DNA from: Sanderia malayensis
Taxonomy: Eukaryota > Cnidaria > Scyphozoa > Semaeostomeae > Pelagiidae
DNA length: 64,000 nucleotides
NCBI GenBank assembly: GCA_013076295.1
Contig: RQOL01000252.1
Location: 21,589-85,588, forward strand
Direction: 5' to 3'
The notes under the pieces: generated by a model
Databases searched by the model: none
What the model was told of the DNA's origin: nothing
What the model saw: only the letters and a program-made list of their open reading frames with translations
Program-made: the position numbers and the translations under genes
Shown here: piece after piece, positions 1-9,535 of the stretch
Position numbering within the stretch: position 1 is the stretch's first letter
Layout: every line of letters starts with the position of its first letter

Positions 1-259
1 ATTGTCATGTAAATTCTTTTGTTCAGGCCTAGGACCACTTCTAGACGCCATTTTTCATCAGGCGTTTCCATACTTATTGGAGCTAAGTGGACGTGTTTCG
101 TGTTTCTTTTGCTAACATTAGCGCTAGCCTCTTTAACAGATCGCGTGTGTTTAGGACAAATTATATTTTGGTAAATTCATTTTTGCACCATAATAAACAC
201 ACAAACATGTACTTACATTTTATTTTTCATTTTTCCTCAAAAATTTTTCGCTGCCCTTC

Positions 260-331
260 GGTAGCTACATCAGTGAGATGAGTTCATCTCACTGATGAGT
301 GAGATGAGTTCATCTCACTGATGTAGCTACC
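260..331. repeat. 72-bp nested hairpin
   Basis: The outer arms start with GGTAGCTACATCAGTGAG and end with its reverse complement. The interior contains two further near-palindromic copies of the CAGTGAGATGAGTTCATCTC motif. The whole can fold as one long stem or as two smaller ones. It is most likely a terminal or internal part of a small foldback transposon; no function is evident. Confidence 0.8.
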
Positions 332-734
332 TAAGGTTTAAATTATGTTTTTACTTGAATTGAACATTGACAAAATTTTGATTATAGTGCTGTCAAAGAA
401 ATTCGTCATTGAAACCCGTTTGGTGTTTATTATGTAAATTTTTTGTTCAGGCCTCGGGCCAATCTGGCCGCCATTTTGAAGAAGGTTGTGCAAATTATTC
501 GTGCAAACTTTTCCTCACGAGTTGCCACATTAAATCTTCCTTATAAGTGGATACGAACAAACACCAATTTCCCATTTCGAGATTGTGGACAATGAATGAA
601 TTTTGAAGGTAGCAGTACGTATTTTTACGTGATAAACTACCCAGATATAAAAAGATGATGTAGGATAACATATTTCAATGCAAAAGCAATGACGTACCTT
701 CTTTTCTTTCACGATCAACCTGAGCCCGCAGCTC

Positions 735-834
735 NNNNNNNNNNNNNNNNNNNNNNNNNNNNNNNNNNNNNNNNNNNNNNNNNNNNNNNNNNNNNNNNNN
801 NNNNNNNNNNNNNNNNNNNNNNNNNNNNNNNNNN
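735..834. other. assembly gap (100 N)
   Basis: Exactly 100 undetermined bases, the usual placeholder for a scaffold join of unknown length. It lies just upstream of the partial ETFB copy, so the order and distance of 1-734 relative to the rest are not guaranteed. Apart from the hairpin at 260-331, bases 1-916 show no convincing gene. A motif ending in a 'ttgttcaggcct' stretch occurs twice (about 18-33 and 440-456), which suggests a repeat. Confidence 0.95.
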
Positions 835-1159
835 ATATTGAACAAGTTTCTTGAACATTGAATATTAATATTAAAATTGGAACATAATTAAGATTTGAGC
901 TTCTTCCATTTTGAACACTTTGTCGAGAACTGAAATCAGTGAATCTGTCCGGCTGAATCTTCAAACAGCATCACACAAAACAAAATAAAGTCATTCAAGT
1001 GTTTGGCTTTTATAATGCAGTCAGTACGCTTGAACTGGTATAACTGGACATTTCAACGAGCTGCACGCACTTTATATTTGCGCTTGAATTCCTCTTGACA
1101 GTATATGTTTGCTTTTAAATAAAAAGTGCGAGCCAAACTTCCGATCCCCCTGACCACAA

Positions 1160-1311
1160 ATACCCTCGATATAACGAATTGGTACAGACATTCTGACCCA
1201 TTTGTGTTTGGAATTCTTCATAAAAAATGTCCCTATTGTACAACGAACTCCCGCTATTGCGAACTATTTTCTCGGTCCCTACAGAGTTCGTTATAGCGGA
1301 ATTCCACTGTA
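1160..1311. mobile_element. small TA-type MITE upstream of ETFB copy A
   Basis: The segment ends in AGCGGAATTCCACTGTA and contains GTTCGTTATAGCGG-type arms with a matching inverted stretch around TCGATATAACGAA. The same family recurs at 18,025-18,176, 51,605-51,795 and 54,184-54,380. The left end of this copy is not sharply defined. The CAGTGGAAT...ATAACGAAC termini resemble those of pogo/Tigger-like non-autonomous elements. Confidence 0.6.
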
Positions 1312-1741
1312 TTTTTGGTTCAAAAGGTTCCTTTGAGTTAATTTTTATTTCCAAAACATTGAACTCAATGAATTTTGCTTTCTTTCCGCCCCTGCTCAAA
1401 TGTTACATGGTATGAAGGTAGGGAGAAATCGCATGCGTTACAGGCAAGTGCCGCTTCGGTAGCAGGGCACTGGACAGGCAGCGACACGACAGCCCTTCTT
1501 CGTCCGTCTGACTGACTCAATCTCGATTCTCTCTCGACTCAAGCAACTTTGCAACTCCAGCCAGCTTGCCCAATTTGTCCGATAACACCACCAAGATCAT
1601 GGCTTCTCCATTACGTGTTCTCGTGGGCTGTAAGAGAGTTATAGATTATGCTGTGAAGGTGAAATGTTTAATATGATTTTTGCCAGAGTATTTTATATAG
1701 TTTGCAATTTTATGTAAATTTTTGCCTCGGTGGAGTTTAGG

Positions 1742-1776
1742 CCACTCAGGTATCAAGTATCTTGATACCTGAGTGG
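1742..1776. repeat. perfect 35-bp hairpin in ETFB intron 1
   Basis: CCACTCAGGTATCAAG is followed by a 3-base loop (tat) and its exact reverse complement. An identical hairpin lies at 18,621-18,655 in the second ETFB copy. Confidence 0.85.
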
Positions 1777-2805
1777 TCTTCGACTGCTAATATACCCAGC
1801 TATTATTTTGTACCTTGGATATAACATAAAAACACACAGACCCTCTTTTAATAAATGCAGGAGTGTTTTTAGGTGCCCTTCTATCTTTTTGTAACATTGT
1901 TTTATTTAGATTCGAGTTAAGCCAGATAAAACCGGAGTTGTTACAGATGGCGTGAAACACAGTATGAATCCATTTGATGAAATTGCTATCGAAGAGGTGA
2001 AATTGCCCTCTTATTTAAAAATTTTTGATTTTTTACTAATGCAAGCCAATAATCGACCAACAGAACAGGGCAGAACAATGGAAAATTACCATTGGACAAT
2101 GTGCATCTGGACCTGATTGAATAATGCCACACTTTGCAGACATAAAAACGCAAACTTAGTTTTCCATATCTTTAATACAATTTGTATTTATTTTCTAGGC
2201 AATAAGAATGAAGGAGAAAAAAGTAGCCAGTGAAGTTATTGCACTGAGTTGTGGACCAGCAAAAAGCGAGGTTTGAATTAATTTTGCATTTTGTTAATTT
2301 ATGATTGCGATATCTATCTAACATGATGGTGTTGTATCAAATGAAGTAACATTATCATTTTTATTGTTGTGAATTAGACATGTATTACATTTGAAAATCA
2401 TTACTCAATTGATTTCAGCTTATTTTTGAAAACATATTTGCAGGAAACATTAAGAACAGCATTGGCCATGGGGGCTGACAGAGGAGTGCATGTAGTTTTA
2501 AGTGATAAAGAATATTCTACACTGCAGCCCTTAGCTGTTGCAAAATTGATGGCCAAAGTTGTTGAAGAAGAAAATGTAGATGTAGTTCTTGTTGGAAAGC
2601 AGGTAAATCTTTCACATGCATGCATAGTGCAAAAATCTTTTGCATTTTAGCTTGATTTGCTAAAAGCTCCACATATTAATGTAAACAACATTAATTATTT
2701 GATGAGGCAAAATGTTTTTACATTCTTATGAACTTTGATGCTTCTATCAATGCATTCAAAATATTTTTTACGATACTAATTACATTTAGATAATGTTTTC
2801 ATGCA

Positions 2806-3207
2806 TACTGTAATGCTTTGATTAAACGCCCAAAGAATTTATCAAATTTTTTGATACTTTAGGGGGGCTTCTATTCGAGGGGGCATTTAAAAGAGGGGGC
2901 ATTTATTAATAAACATCTAATGATGATCGCACTTAGCATGAAACTCTGAGTAACAACTAAAAATGTCTGGTTTCAGAAGTATAATTAAAAAACCTGTAAA
3001 TATTTAGTTCAAAGTCATCATCAACATCGTCTTCCTCGATTATGTTAAAAGAAGGACCAGCTTCGGTTCTGTGTGCTTCATATACATGCCCCTCTACAAG
3101 GGGGCATTTAATAGAGGGGAAATTTATTGTAAACACTTAAAATAGGTGGCTTTTATTTGAGGCAGGCATTTAAAAGAAGGGGGGCATTTAATCAAGGCAT
3201 TATGGTA
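2806..3207. mobile_element. MITE in ETFB intron 4 (copy A)
   Basis: About 400 bp bounded by inverted ends reading TAATGCTTTGATTAAACGCC on one side and TAATGCCTTGATTAAATGCC (complement strand) on the other. Internal sequence is full of repeated 'gggggcatttaaaa' blocks in both orientations. The same element at 19,680-19,976 is about 105 bp shorter. It has no coding capacity. Confidence 0.7.
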
Positions 3208-3459
3208 GTTTTGTGCTTCACTATTGGCTTCTGTTATTGATCATTTTGATTATGTATGTGATATTCTTGTTACATTGTTGTTCTTTTAGGCTATTGATGA
3301 TGATTCAAATCAAACTGCTCAACTACTTGCCTCTGTTCTTGATTGGCCTCAGGTATTTTTAATTCTATTTCCCACACCTAGACTCTGGTAAATGCTAGCA
3401 GGGTCACTGAACATTAAGTCACGCTTCTCAGACCACTGCCAATAAGCTAAAGGGATATT

Positions 3460-3972
3460 TTCAAACTTGCGCAAATTATGTGCTTTTTCTACCATTTCAT
3501 CTGTTTCAACAACTTCAAAATCCGTATTATGAAAAAAGTACTTCATTTTCGATAATTGTGCATTTGTTGGAAATAACACTTTCATACAAAACATACATAT
3601 CAGCTCAACATTACTCCCAATTTTTTCTCTTAGATTTTCATCATACTTTTTCAATAAGTCCTTCACATTAATCGCATCCTTTATTTCTAAAATTTCTCGA
3701 ATTTCATCATATTCTTTCTCCAATATTATCAACATAAATTTACTTATAAATGTTTGAAATCCTAGCTGATATTTCAAATACGATTCACTAGTTTGAATTT
3801 TCACTTTCTTCTTACTTTCCACATTAAGAATTTCTAACACACACTTCGCAATATCAAAAGGAATAACAAGACAAATCGTTTGTTTTTCTCGCATTGAAAA
3901 CGAATTCAAATTCATTAAACCTTCATCTTCAAAACTTCTTGTATCTTGTGTTAATTTCTTTATTGATGGCAT
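3460..3972 (-). pseudogene. unknown protein A, truncated paralog of 4235-5244
   Basis: An intronless frame starting MPSIKKLTQDTRSFEDEG and running about 170 codons to the junction at about 3462. Beyond that the frame merely reads through ETFB intron sequence, so the 3' end of the gene is missing. It is a clear paralog of the neighbouring gene at 4235-5244: both share an F-x-x-E/D-x-G-M/L N-terminus, a 'GF-T-F--KF' stretch and a C-terminal block of the form (Y/F)P(S/T)NAQ---MK-FF-NTDF-V. I do not recognise the family. A TATATATAA-type box lies about 90 bases upstream on the minus strand, and there is no intron. The truncation puts the left break of the whole block inside this gene. Confidence 0.5.
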
Positions 3973-4234
3973 TTCTGCAACTATTTCAATTGCATTAAAG
4001 ATAAAGTTTTAAATAAACTTTTTCTCAATTATTTTTCATTTTAGTTCATTTCTATAACCATTTCTTATATATATAATCGCATAATACTTCACTAGCTTTC
4101 TAATATATAATATAACAAAAGAAAACACGTCGAAATTCAAAACATCCTTTATCAAATAATGTTTATTATCTACTCCTCCTCTGAGGATGATTCATCACTT
4201 ATCAAATTGTTGTATTGTTTTTGTCTTTCATTCC

Positions 4235-5244
4235 TTAACATCGTACCAAACGACAATTTTTTTGTTGAGTTTCAAAATCATCAACAAAATTAAAATTTAA
4301 TAATTCATCAAACGCTAATGAGTCCTCATTAACATTTATAATACTTGAGGTTGCTTGCAACATCTCATCATTCTCTTCACAACCCATTAATTCATTGAAG
4401 TCGGGTAATGTTTTCCCCAATTGCCTTTTCATAGGAGCAACCTTTACCACATCTTTCTGACAATTTATCTTCGAGAATTCTACCTTCGAATTCTCCTTCG
4501 GCAATTCTACCTTCGAACTTGCCGTCGGCAATTCTACCTTTGAATTTACCACATTGTCAGTTAAAGATTGCAGCGATCGCTCTATTATTTGAAATGCATT
4601 ATGATTTTCATTATAAAGCTCTTTCTTTTCGCTTGGTGTTGATATATTCTTTACCTCCCGAACTCCCTTGTTCGGCTTTTTTCTTGGATCCTGAGGCTTT
4701 ATTTTTTTTACTTCAACCTCTGAAGTTGCCTCACTCTTTCGTTTCACACCCGTTTTTCCACCATTTTCCGCGATGTTTTTCACATCAAAATCCGTATTTA
4801 CAAAGAAATGTTTCATATTTGCTCCCTGAGCATTTGAGGGATACATAACTTTCAACAAATTACTTTGTACCCTATCTAACATAACTCTTTTTTTACTCCA
4901 GCTAAAACTAATTTTGAATACGCAGCGCACAAATGTATTTCATTAACAGCATCTTTTCCCCTAACTATATCATACATCGATCTCTCTTCTAAAGAGAATA
5001 TAACATTGATAAATTTTTCCGTAAATGAAGTAAATCCTACATTGTACCTTAGCAAAGATGTTGTTACATCGTACGTCGTTGTCTCTGGATTTAACTCTTT
5101 AAGCGATTCTTTTACACTTGTTTGTAAAGAAAATGGAGCCAACACACAAACTGTTCTTTTGATTTTAGTTGTGAATTTGGATACATCAATCATGCCTTCT
5201 CCAACAAATGACCTCGCATGTTCACCTTTCTTCGTATACACCAT
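4235..5244 (-). CDS. unknown protein B with basic centre and acidic tail (one frameshift)
   Basis: Two overlapping frames (5244-4876, then 4930-4235) form one gene of about 330 codons. The frame changes at an A7 run (plus-strand T7 near 4886-4892), which is either a consensus error or a mutation. Residues 1 to about 160 are homologous to unknown protein A at 3460-3972. Next comes a lysine/arginine-rich stretch (KRKSEATSEVEVKKIK) resembling a nuclear localisation signal, then a tandem 'SKVELP' repeat. The C-terminal part is acidic and hydrophobic (LAFDELLNFNFVDDF) and looks like a transcriptional activation segment. An AATAAA on the minus strand about 70 bases past the stop would serve as a polyadenylation signal. 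A nuclear regulatory role is inference from composition only; no family was recognised. Confidence 0.5.
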
Positions 5245-5335
5245 TCTGTTTCTCTATTTCTTTCTTCTCGTTTTTCTCTTCTGCTTCAACTTCAATTTGT
5301 TAAAATTTCTTACTTGAAAGTTAATTTAACCTTAG

Positions 5336-5436
5336 ACAACAATACAGTAGACAACAACAATAATACAACAACAATACAACAATACAATATTGTACAACAA
5401 TACAACAATACAACAATATAACAATACAATATTGTA
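5336..5436. repeat. AT-rich 'caacaata' low-complexity tract between divergent genes
   Basis: Iterated caacaatac/acaatattgtac units, some palindromic (CAATATTG), fill most of the space between the divergently transcribed genes at 5244 and 5705. It could be a shared promoter or regulatory region, or simply microsatellite. The rest of 5245-5704 shows no open frame. Confidence 0.6.
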
Positions 5437-5704
5437 GTACTTCTTCAACCAATCATATTTCATTTTCTATCGAACCATTTCTTTTCAACCAATAAAATTA
5501 TTTTAATTTACATCGCAACTAGACTGAACACGTGTATATTTTATTTTTAACTTCAAAACCTATTTAACCAGTTTTTCATTGCTCAATCCTTCAAACTTTG
5601 TCCTAGCTTTTACCAACAATAGTCTAAATTTTATGCAAATGAACAACTCCTTCTTTTTCTAGGCGTTTAATCTATCTCGATTTTCTATTTCACTTCATTT
5701 CACG

Positions 5705-6324
5705 ATGGCTGATTCAAGTGACTCATTTACTTACAGCGCTATTAAATTTGTGCCTAAACCATTCTGGTTAATGTGCATATACTATGGCAAATTAACTGGT
5801 GTAAGCGCAAAAACGATTGCAAATAACAATTTTATTTGCAATAGTTGGAATCGTAATGCTTCTTATCAACAAACATTCAAAGACCTGTACAAACGTCTTG
5901 ACGATGAAATTAAACATCAAGGTTACGCCACTCTCAGCTATCCTTATTGGTTTCAAGAAAAACAGACAGCACAAGCTTTCAACATTCGCACACCAGCACC
6001 ACCTATCGATTGGAATTCTCTTCCCAAACTGGCAACAAACAGCAAGGTACCTGATTCCATTTCCTATGTTCCTGCAGAAGACTATAACAATGATGACGAA
6101 TTCATTTTTGATTATACCAACACACCATCTCCCCCTCCAACTGAATCTCCATTAATTTCTTTTGCTGAGAATAAAGAAAAAAGATTGGCCTTACCTTTAA
6201 GGAATTTCGTGTTGCTCAACATCATTTTCAAAGTGAAAAAGAGCGGCTTCGCATGATCCGTGGAGATGAAAATTATATGTCTGATATAGACTTATACAAT
6301 GACATTTGTACTAATCATTATTAA
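5705..6324 (+). CDS. unknown intronless protein (probable single frameshift)
   Basis: ATG at 5705 opens a frame beginning MADSSDSFTYSAIKFVPKPF that continues for about 165 codons. Near 6185-6205, after an A6 run, the first frame becomes non-coding in character and stops at 6256. The +1 frame carries on in charged, coding-like sequence (KEFRVAQHHFQSEKERLRM) to a stop at 6322-6324. An AATAAA lies at about 6357-6362, a sensible polyadenylation signal. The N-terminal region contains several aromatic residues (FWLMCIYYGK, YPYWFQEK) and a proline-rich acidic middle. There are no introns, signal peptide or membrane segments. The family is not recognised. It is transcribed away from the 4235-5244 gene and towards the MATH-like gene. 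Confidence 0.5.
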
Positions 6325-7338
6325 ACATTACTCTTTTTTTTTTCATTTGTAAAAGGAATAAAATACAATTGATTAGTGCAATCAACGTTTCTTTTTTTTT
6401 ACATTTCATTCTACTGTACACTCTATAAACATCTTATCATCAACTATATATATCCTGGATCAGAAAGTTGACTTATTTTCATCATTCGCACAATTCCGGT
6501 AGGTTTATTTCTCAACGCCTTTGGTTTCTCAAATTCATCTGTTATGTGTGGTTGAATTGTTTTAAAATATTGACTTACATCTAGATTTCTATTGTATTGA
6601 TTAATTATACTAAATTTTACAGACTTATTCATAGGCCACTTTAATATATTATCGTACGTTCCCTTATACACTAACATATATAAAGTTATATAGGTTCCAT
6701 ACGTGTCCCACACTTTCTCTCCATTTATCATCAATTGCAATCCAATTTTGTAGCCGTACGGATGTGTATATATCAATGGACTGAGAAGTTTGTGATGCTC
6801 CACTTCTGCTTGCTCTCTCTCTCTCTCTTGACATTATCAATCACCCAAATTAACTTCCCATACTCATTTTGTATATATAAATGTTGCTGTCCTAAATTTA
6901 CTATCTTGAATTCATTTTCTGCTACTTTATTCTCCAAAAATCGTATCTCACTGATGTCACTCTCTTCCGACTTATCTCTTTTTCTTGCTAATAACTCATT
7001 CAATTTATTTATATGCACTTTCAAATTCTCTTGCTCTACACGTTTTTTTTTTATAAGAAACCTGGCTCAAGGTAAAAGTTTCTTAATTTTCAGCCACATT
7101 TTAATGTTAGTTAATACATGAAATTTATTAACTTTAGTTAATTAGGCACGGATTTTTCATATTGCGTGACTGTTTTTTAATGCTAATCAACAACCAAAAT
7201 TAACAGGGCCACACCAAGGGTGCGTTGATTACTTGACACATGCAAGGTATTTTAATCTGGCACCAATCGTAAAATATCACGCATAGCGATGCTGCCTGTA
7301 TCTAATCTCAGCTTGATGAAAGTGACAAGCACAATAAA

Positions 7339-7430
7339 CCAATCAGAGCTCCCAACACAGCAGGCTAACCAGCGACAAGCCAATCAAATTAAGCGAATCA
7401 CCACGCAAAATACTCCCTTTATAAGACAAT
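7339..7430 (+). promoter_or_regulatory. CCAAT/TATA promoter-like cluster in nested insert
   Basis: CCAATCAGAG at 7339, a second GCCAATCAAATT at about 7379-7390 and CTTTATAAG at about 7417-7425 are arranged like a class II core promoter. Downstream (7430-7690) there is only a short open frame with no recognisable product. It could be a promoter fragment picked up by the nested element. No histone-type 3' hairpin was seen. Confidence 0.35.
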
Positions 7431-7692
7431 GCAAAGCCCTCAAAGGGCAACAATTTACAAACAAAGCAACATATACATAGTTGCCAAGCAAATCAAGGAA
7501 ACAAAAATTTACCCGCCCACCTCCCTATCCACCGATAGAGGCATATCCAAGGTTCTACGAGCTACCTCTCACGAACCACCTGATTAATTGAAAGTCGCAA
7601 TGCATCTGAGACGCCAAACTTTGCAGGAACTGGCAAAAGTGCAAACACTTCATATCACAAAAACTCGGAATAGCACATCAATAAACAATTAA

Positions 7693-7826
7693 CGGACAGC
7701 GTCCGTAAATTCGCACCCTATGTTAAACAAAACGGACAGCGTCCGTAAATTCCGAGTCAGGGACAGCGTCCCTAATTTCCAAGTCAGGGACAGCGTCCCT
7801 AAATTCCGAGTCAGGGACAGCGTCCC
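7693..7826. repeat. array of five short hairpins (GGGACAGCGTCCC type)
   Basis: Five copies of a 13-base palindromic core, two as CGGACAGCGTCCG and three as GGGACAGCGTCCC. Most are separated by a spacer such as TAAATTCCGAGTCA, giving a period of about 27 bases for the last four. The outer base pair changes on both arms together. It lies within the nested insert. Confidence 0.85.
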
Positions 7827-8772
7827 TGCCCCTCCGCTCGCACTTCGTTCCTTGCAAATGCGTTTCCTACACCGCCCACAATATCGTAATTAACTGTTTT
7901 AATTTATGTATAACATCATTGATATATTTACGTATTATTACCTAACAATTATGTTGTAAATTATGATGATGATGAAGATGACTATGTTGTAAATTATGAT
8001 TATGATGATGATTATGATGACTCAAAGCATATCGCAATGGTTTGTTCTTGCGATTCTCTGCGGTAGGAGTGAATAATTAAGTTCTAAAAGTTTCTTAAAA
8101 GCTTCTTAATTTAATGAAAAAAGTTAGTGAAAAGGAAGAAAAAAACATGGATATAGCGAAATATTTTAGTATTATAACAAAGAAAAATCATCAATGCGAA
8201 AGATCGTCATGTGGAGCCGACAATGTTATGCTTTGCACATAAAACATACTTACTGTAGTTGACATTTGTTGAATCTGTAAAGGAAAAACGTGCTTCCGAA
8301 ATTTCTAATGTTTCTTAAATATTTCCTTGTAGTTCTAAAAGTTTCTTAAATTTTAGGGCGTCTAGATCTAGGTTTCTTATAAACCAGTTTCTTATAAAAA
8401 AAAACGTGTATCTGCACCTCATTCAACGTTCTCTTATCTTTCTTCTGCTTCAACCTTAATTCGTTTAAATCACCATCAAGTTTTTTCTGCTCGTCTAATA
8501 TTTCTCCAATTAATTCTGAATTATTCCCGACTTCTTTATCTTCTGTTTGCAATTCTTTTTTTACATTAGTCACTCCAAATGCAATTTGACTGGCGGCTTC
8601 CACATCCCTTTGCCATTCTAAATTTTTTATCTGTGCGTTCAAATTACGCATTTTATCTTCATGCGTTAACATTAACAAATCCCCATTTTGAAACGCCATT
8701 TTTGTTCATACACATATCTAGTTATTTCTTTTAAGCTTTTTTATTCATCTTTTTTACAAAACACATCAGTTT

Positions 8773-9535
8773 TTATTCAGTCATTAACATTTCATCTTTT
8801 CGCATTTCTCTTTGTAAATTTATACATCTCTCAATAAATTCTTGTTGATTTGTCCATATTTTTATTTCATTCGTCAAATGATAATACAATAATTTGCCAA
8901 GTCTCCCATTTCCATCCGCAAACGGATGAATCCATAAAAACCAAGCTATAAATTCCCACGCACTCACATTACATTGTTTCATAATCAATTTTTCCATCTC
9001 TCTTTCAATTCTATCTGGATGACAATAATTATATATCTGGCCTTTATATGTACTACATCTACATTTTTTTGAAAACATCGACACATTTTCTGTTTCCATT
9101 AAATATGAATGTGCTTCTTTTATCATTTCTACATCTATCCAACTTGAATAACTTCGACACGTTTTCAAATATATGAAGGCACTTTTCAAATCTGATATTT
9201 CATTCTCCGTTATAGATATACTCCACAACATTTGCTCTTCGGAATCTTTTATAACAATTTCCGATTTCATCTACTATATTATGCATTCGTTCTTCAAAAT
9301 CACAATCAAATCCGCGCTTATGAAAATCTCTCTTCAACTTATAAACTTTACACAAATTTTCTTGTGTATCCGCTCTTATTTCAAAAATATACTGGGTAAA
9401 ACTATCAACTTGTCTTAATAATGCTCTATTTGCAGCGGCTGATTTTTACATAATTTCTCTACTCTCTCCGCCAGGCTATCTGTTTCATCAAATTTAATAT
9501 CCGTTTTCGCGTCTTTTTTCTTTTCCTTTTACATT
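8773..9535 (-). CDS. Fic-domain protein (probable AMP-transferase), frameshifted N-terminus
   Basis: The frame from 9270 to 8773 encodes 165 residues with the Fic signature HPFADGNGR at residues 115-123. The catalytic histidine is His115, the D-GN-R nucleotide-binding loop is intact, and the motif is followed by LGK. A hydrophobic helix (AWEFIAWFLWI) precedes the motif, as in Fic folds. Fic enzymes usually transfer AMP from ATP to hydroxyl side chains of target proteins. Upstream (about 9535-9271) more coding-like sequence (ALLRQVDSFTQYIFEIRAD) is readable in other frames, implying at least two single-base frameshifts. An autoinhibitory [S/T]xxxEGN motif was not seen. The stop codon overlaps an AATAAA. 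The motif reads more like bacterial or mobile Fic proteins than animal FICD, which suggests lateral acquisition (inference). Confidence 0.7.

Larger units (their letters stand above)
1599..3352 (+). pseudogene. partial ETFB copy (exons 1-5 only)
   Basis: Five exons of the electron transfer flavoprotein beta subunit: 1599-1658, 1910-1996, 2199-2270, 2444-2602 and 3290-3352, all with AG/GT borders and in frame. They encode the N-terminal 147 residues, starting [17 protein letters not shown]. The three C-terminal exons found in the complete copy (20,878-24,092) are absent here, because the sequence changes to an unrelated gene block at about 3462 inside intron 5. All five exons are open, including exon 4, which in the complete copy carries two single-base deletions. 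It is either a truncated duplicate or the other allele of the same locus placed in tandem by the assembler. Confidence 0.8.
918..3462 (+). repeat. duplicated segment, copy A (ETFB 5' half)
   Basis: This segment matches 17,779-20,228 nearly base for base, with scattered substitutions, small indels and one roughly 100-bp length difference inside an intron MITE. It contains the ETFB upstream region, exons 1-5 and part of intron 5. Similarity stops at about 3462, where an unrelated gene block begins. The level of difference resembles that between alleles, so it may be either a true segmental duplication or an uncollapsed haplotype. Confidence 0.85.
7037..8410. mobile_element. TA-flanked MITE with nested insert, inside the MATH-like gene
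   Basis: The ends are inverted (TACACGTTTTT...TTATAAGAAACC at 7037 and its complement ending at 8410) and the TA dinucleotide is duplicated. The same family occurs solo at 62,021-62,426 (406 bp), which gives the expected internal sequence. Here about 970 bp of extra sequence (roughly 7107-8078) splits the MITE between a 'gccacatttta' and a 'gttctaaaagtttcttaa' that are adjacent in the solo copy. Removing the whole insertion with one TA restores the reading frame of the interrupted host ORF. Confidence 0.75.
6444..8699 (-). pseudogene. coiled-coil + TRAF/MATH-like protein, split by a MITE
   Basis: The N-terminal part (8699-8411) starts MAFQNGDLLMLTHEDK and is a predicted coiled coil rich in K, E, L and N. 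The frame is interrupted at a TA by a 1.37-kb insertion (7037-8410) and resumes on the other side (7036 downward) in the same frame with more coiled coil (INKLNELLARKRDKSEES). A MATH/TRAF-C-like domain follows, with GKLIWVIDNV and, after a frameshift in a (CT)n run at about 6812-6830, LLSPLIYTHPYGYKIGLQL, a TYGTYITLYMLVYKGTYD stretch and LKWPMNKSVKFSIINQYNR. The pattern 'W-I....YSP.FYT..YGYK..L.....G.....T..S.....GEYD..L.WP' is typical of TRAF-C domains, which bind receptor peptides and trimerise through the preceding coil. The stop is at 6444. The gene is intronless and lies 73 bases downstream of the Fic gene on the same strand. Confidence 0.6.

Noticed and set aside
530..964. 144-codon minus-strand ORF
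   Set aside because: It is bridged by 100 N and has no recognisable protein; an artefact of the gap.
3349..3459. C-terminal end of the protein A frame
   Set aside because: This part of the open frame is antisense to ETFB intron 5/exon 5 sequence shared with copy B, so it is read-through past the junction.
7339..7826. Histone gene suggested by CCAATCAGA + TATA and downstream hairpins
   Set aside because: No histone coding sequence, and the hairpins do not match the histone 3' stem-loop; only a promoter-like cluster is claimed.
7693..7826. CRISPR-like array
   Set aside because: The period is about 27 bases with near-constant spacers; the units are hairpin repeats in a eukaryotic transposon, without variable spacers or cas genes.
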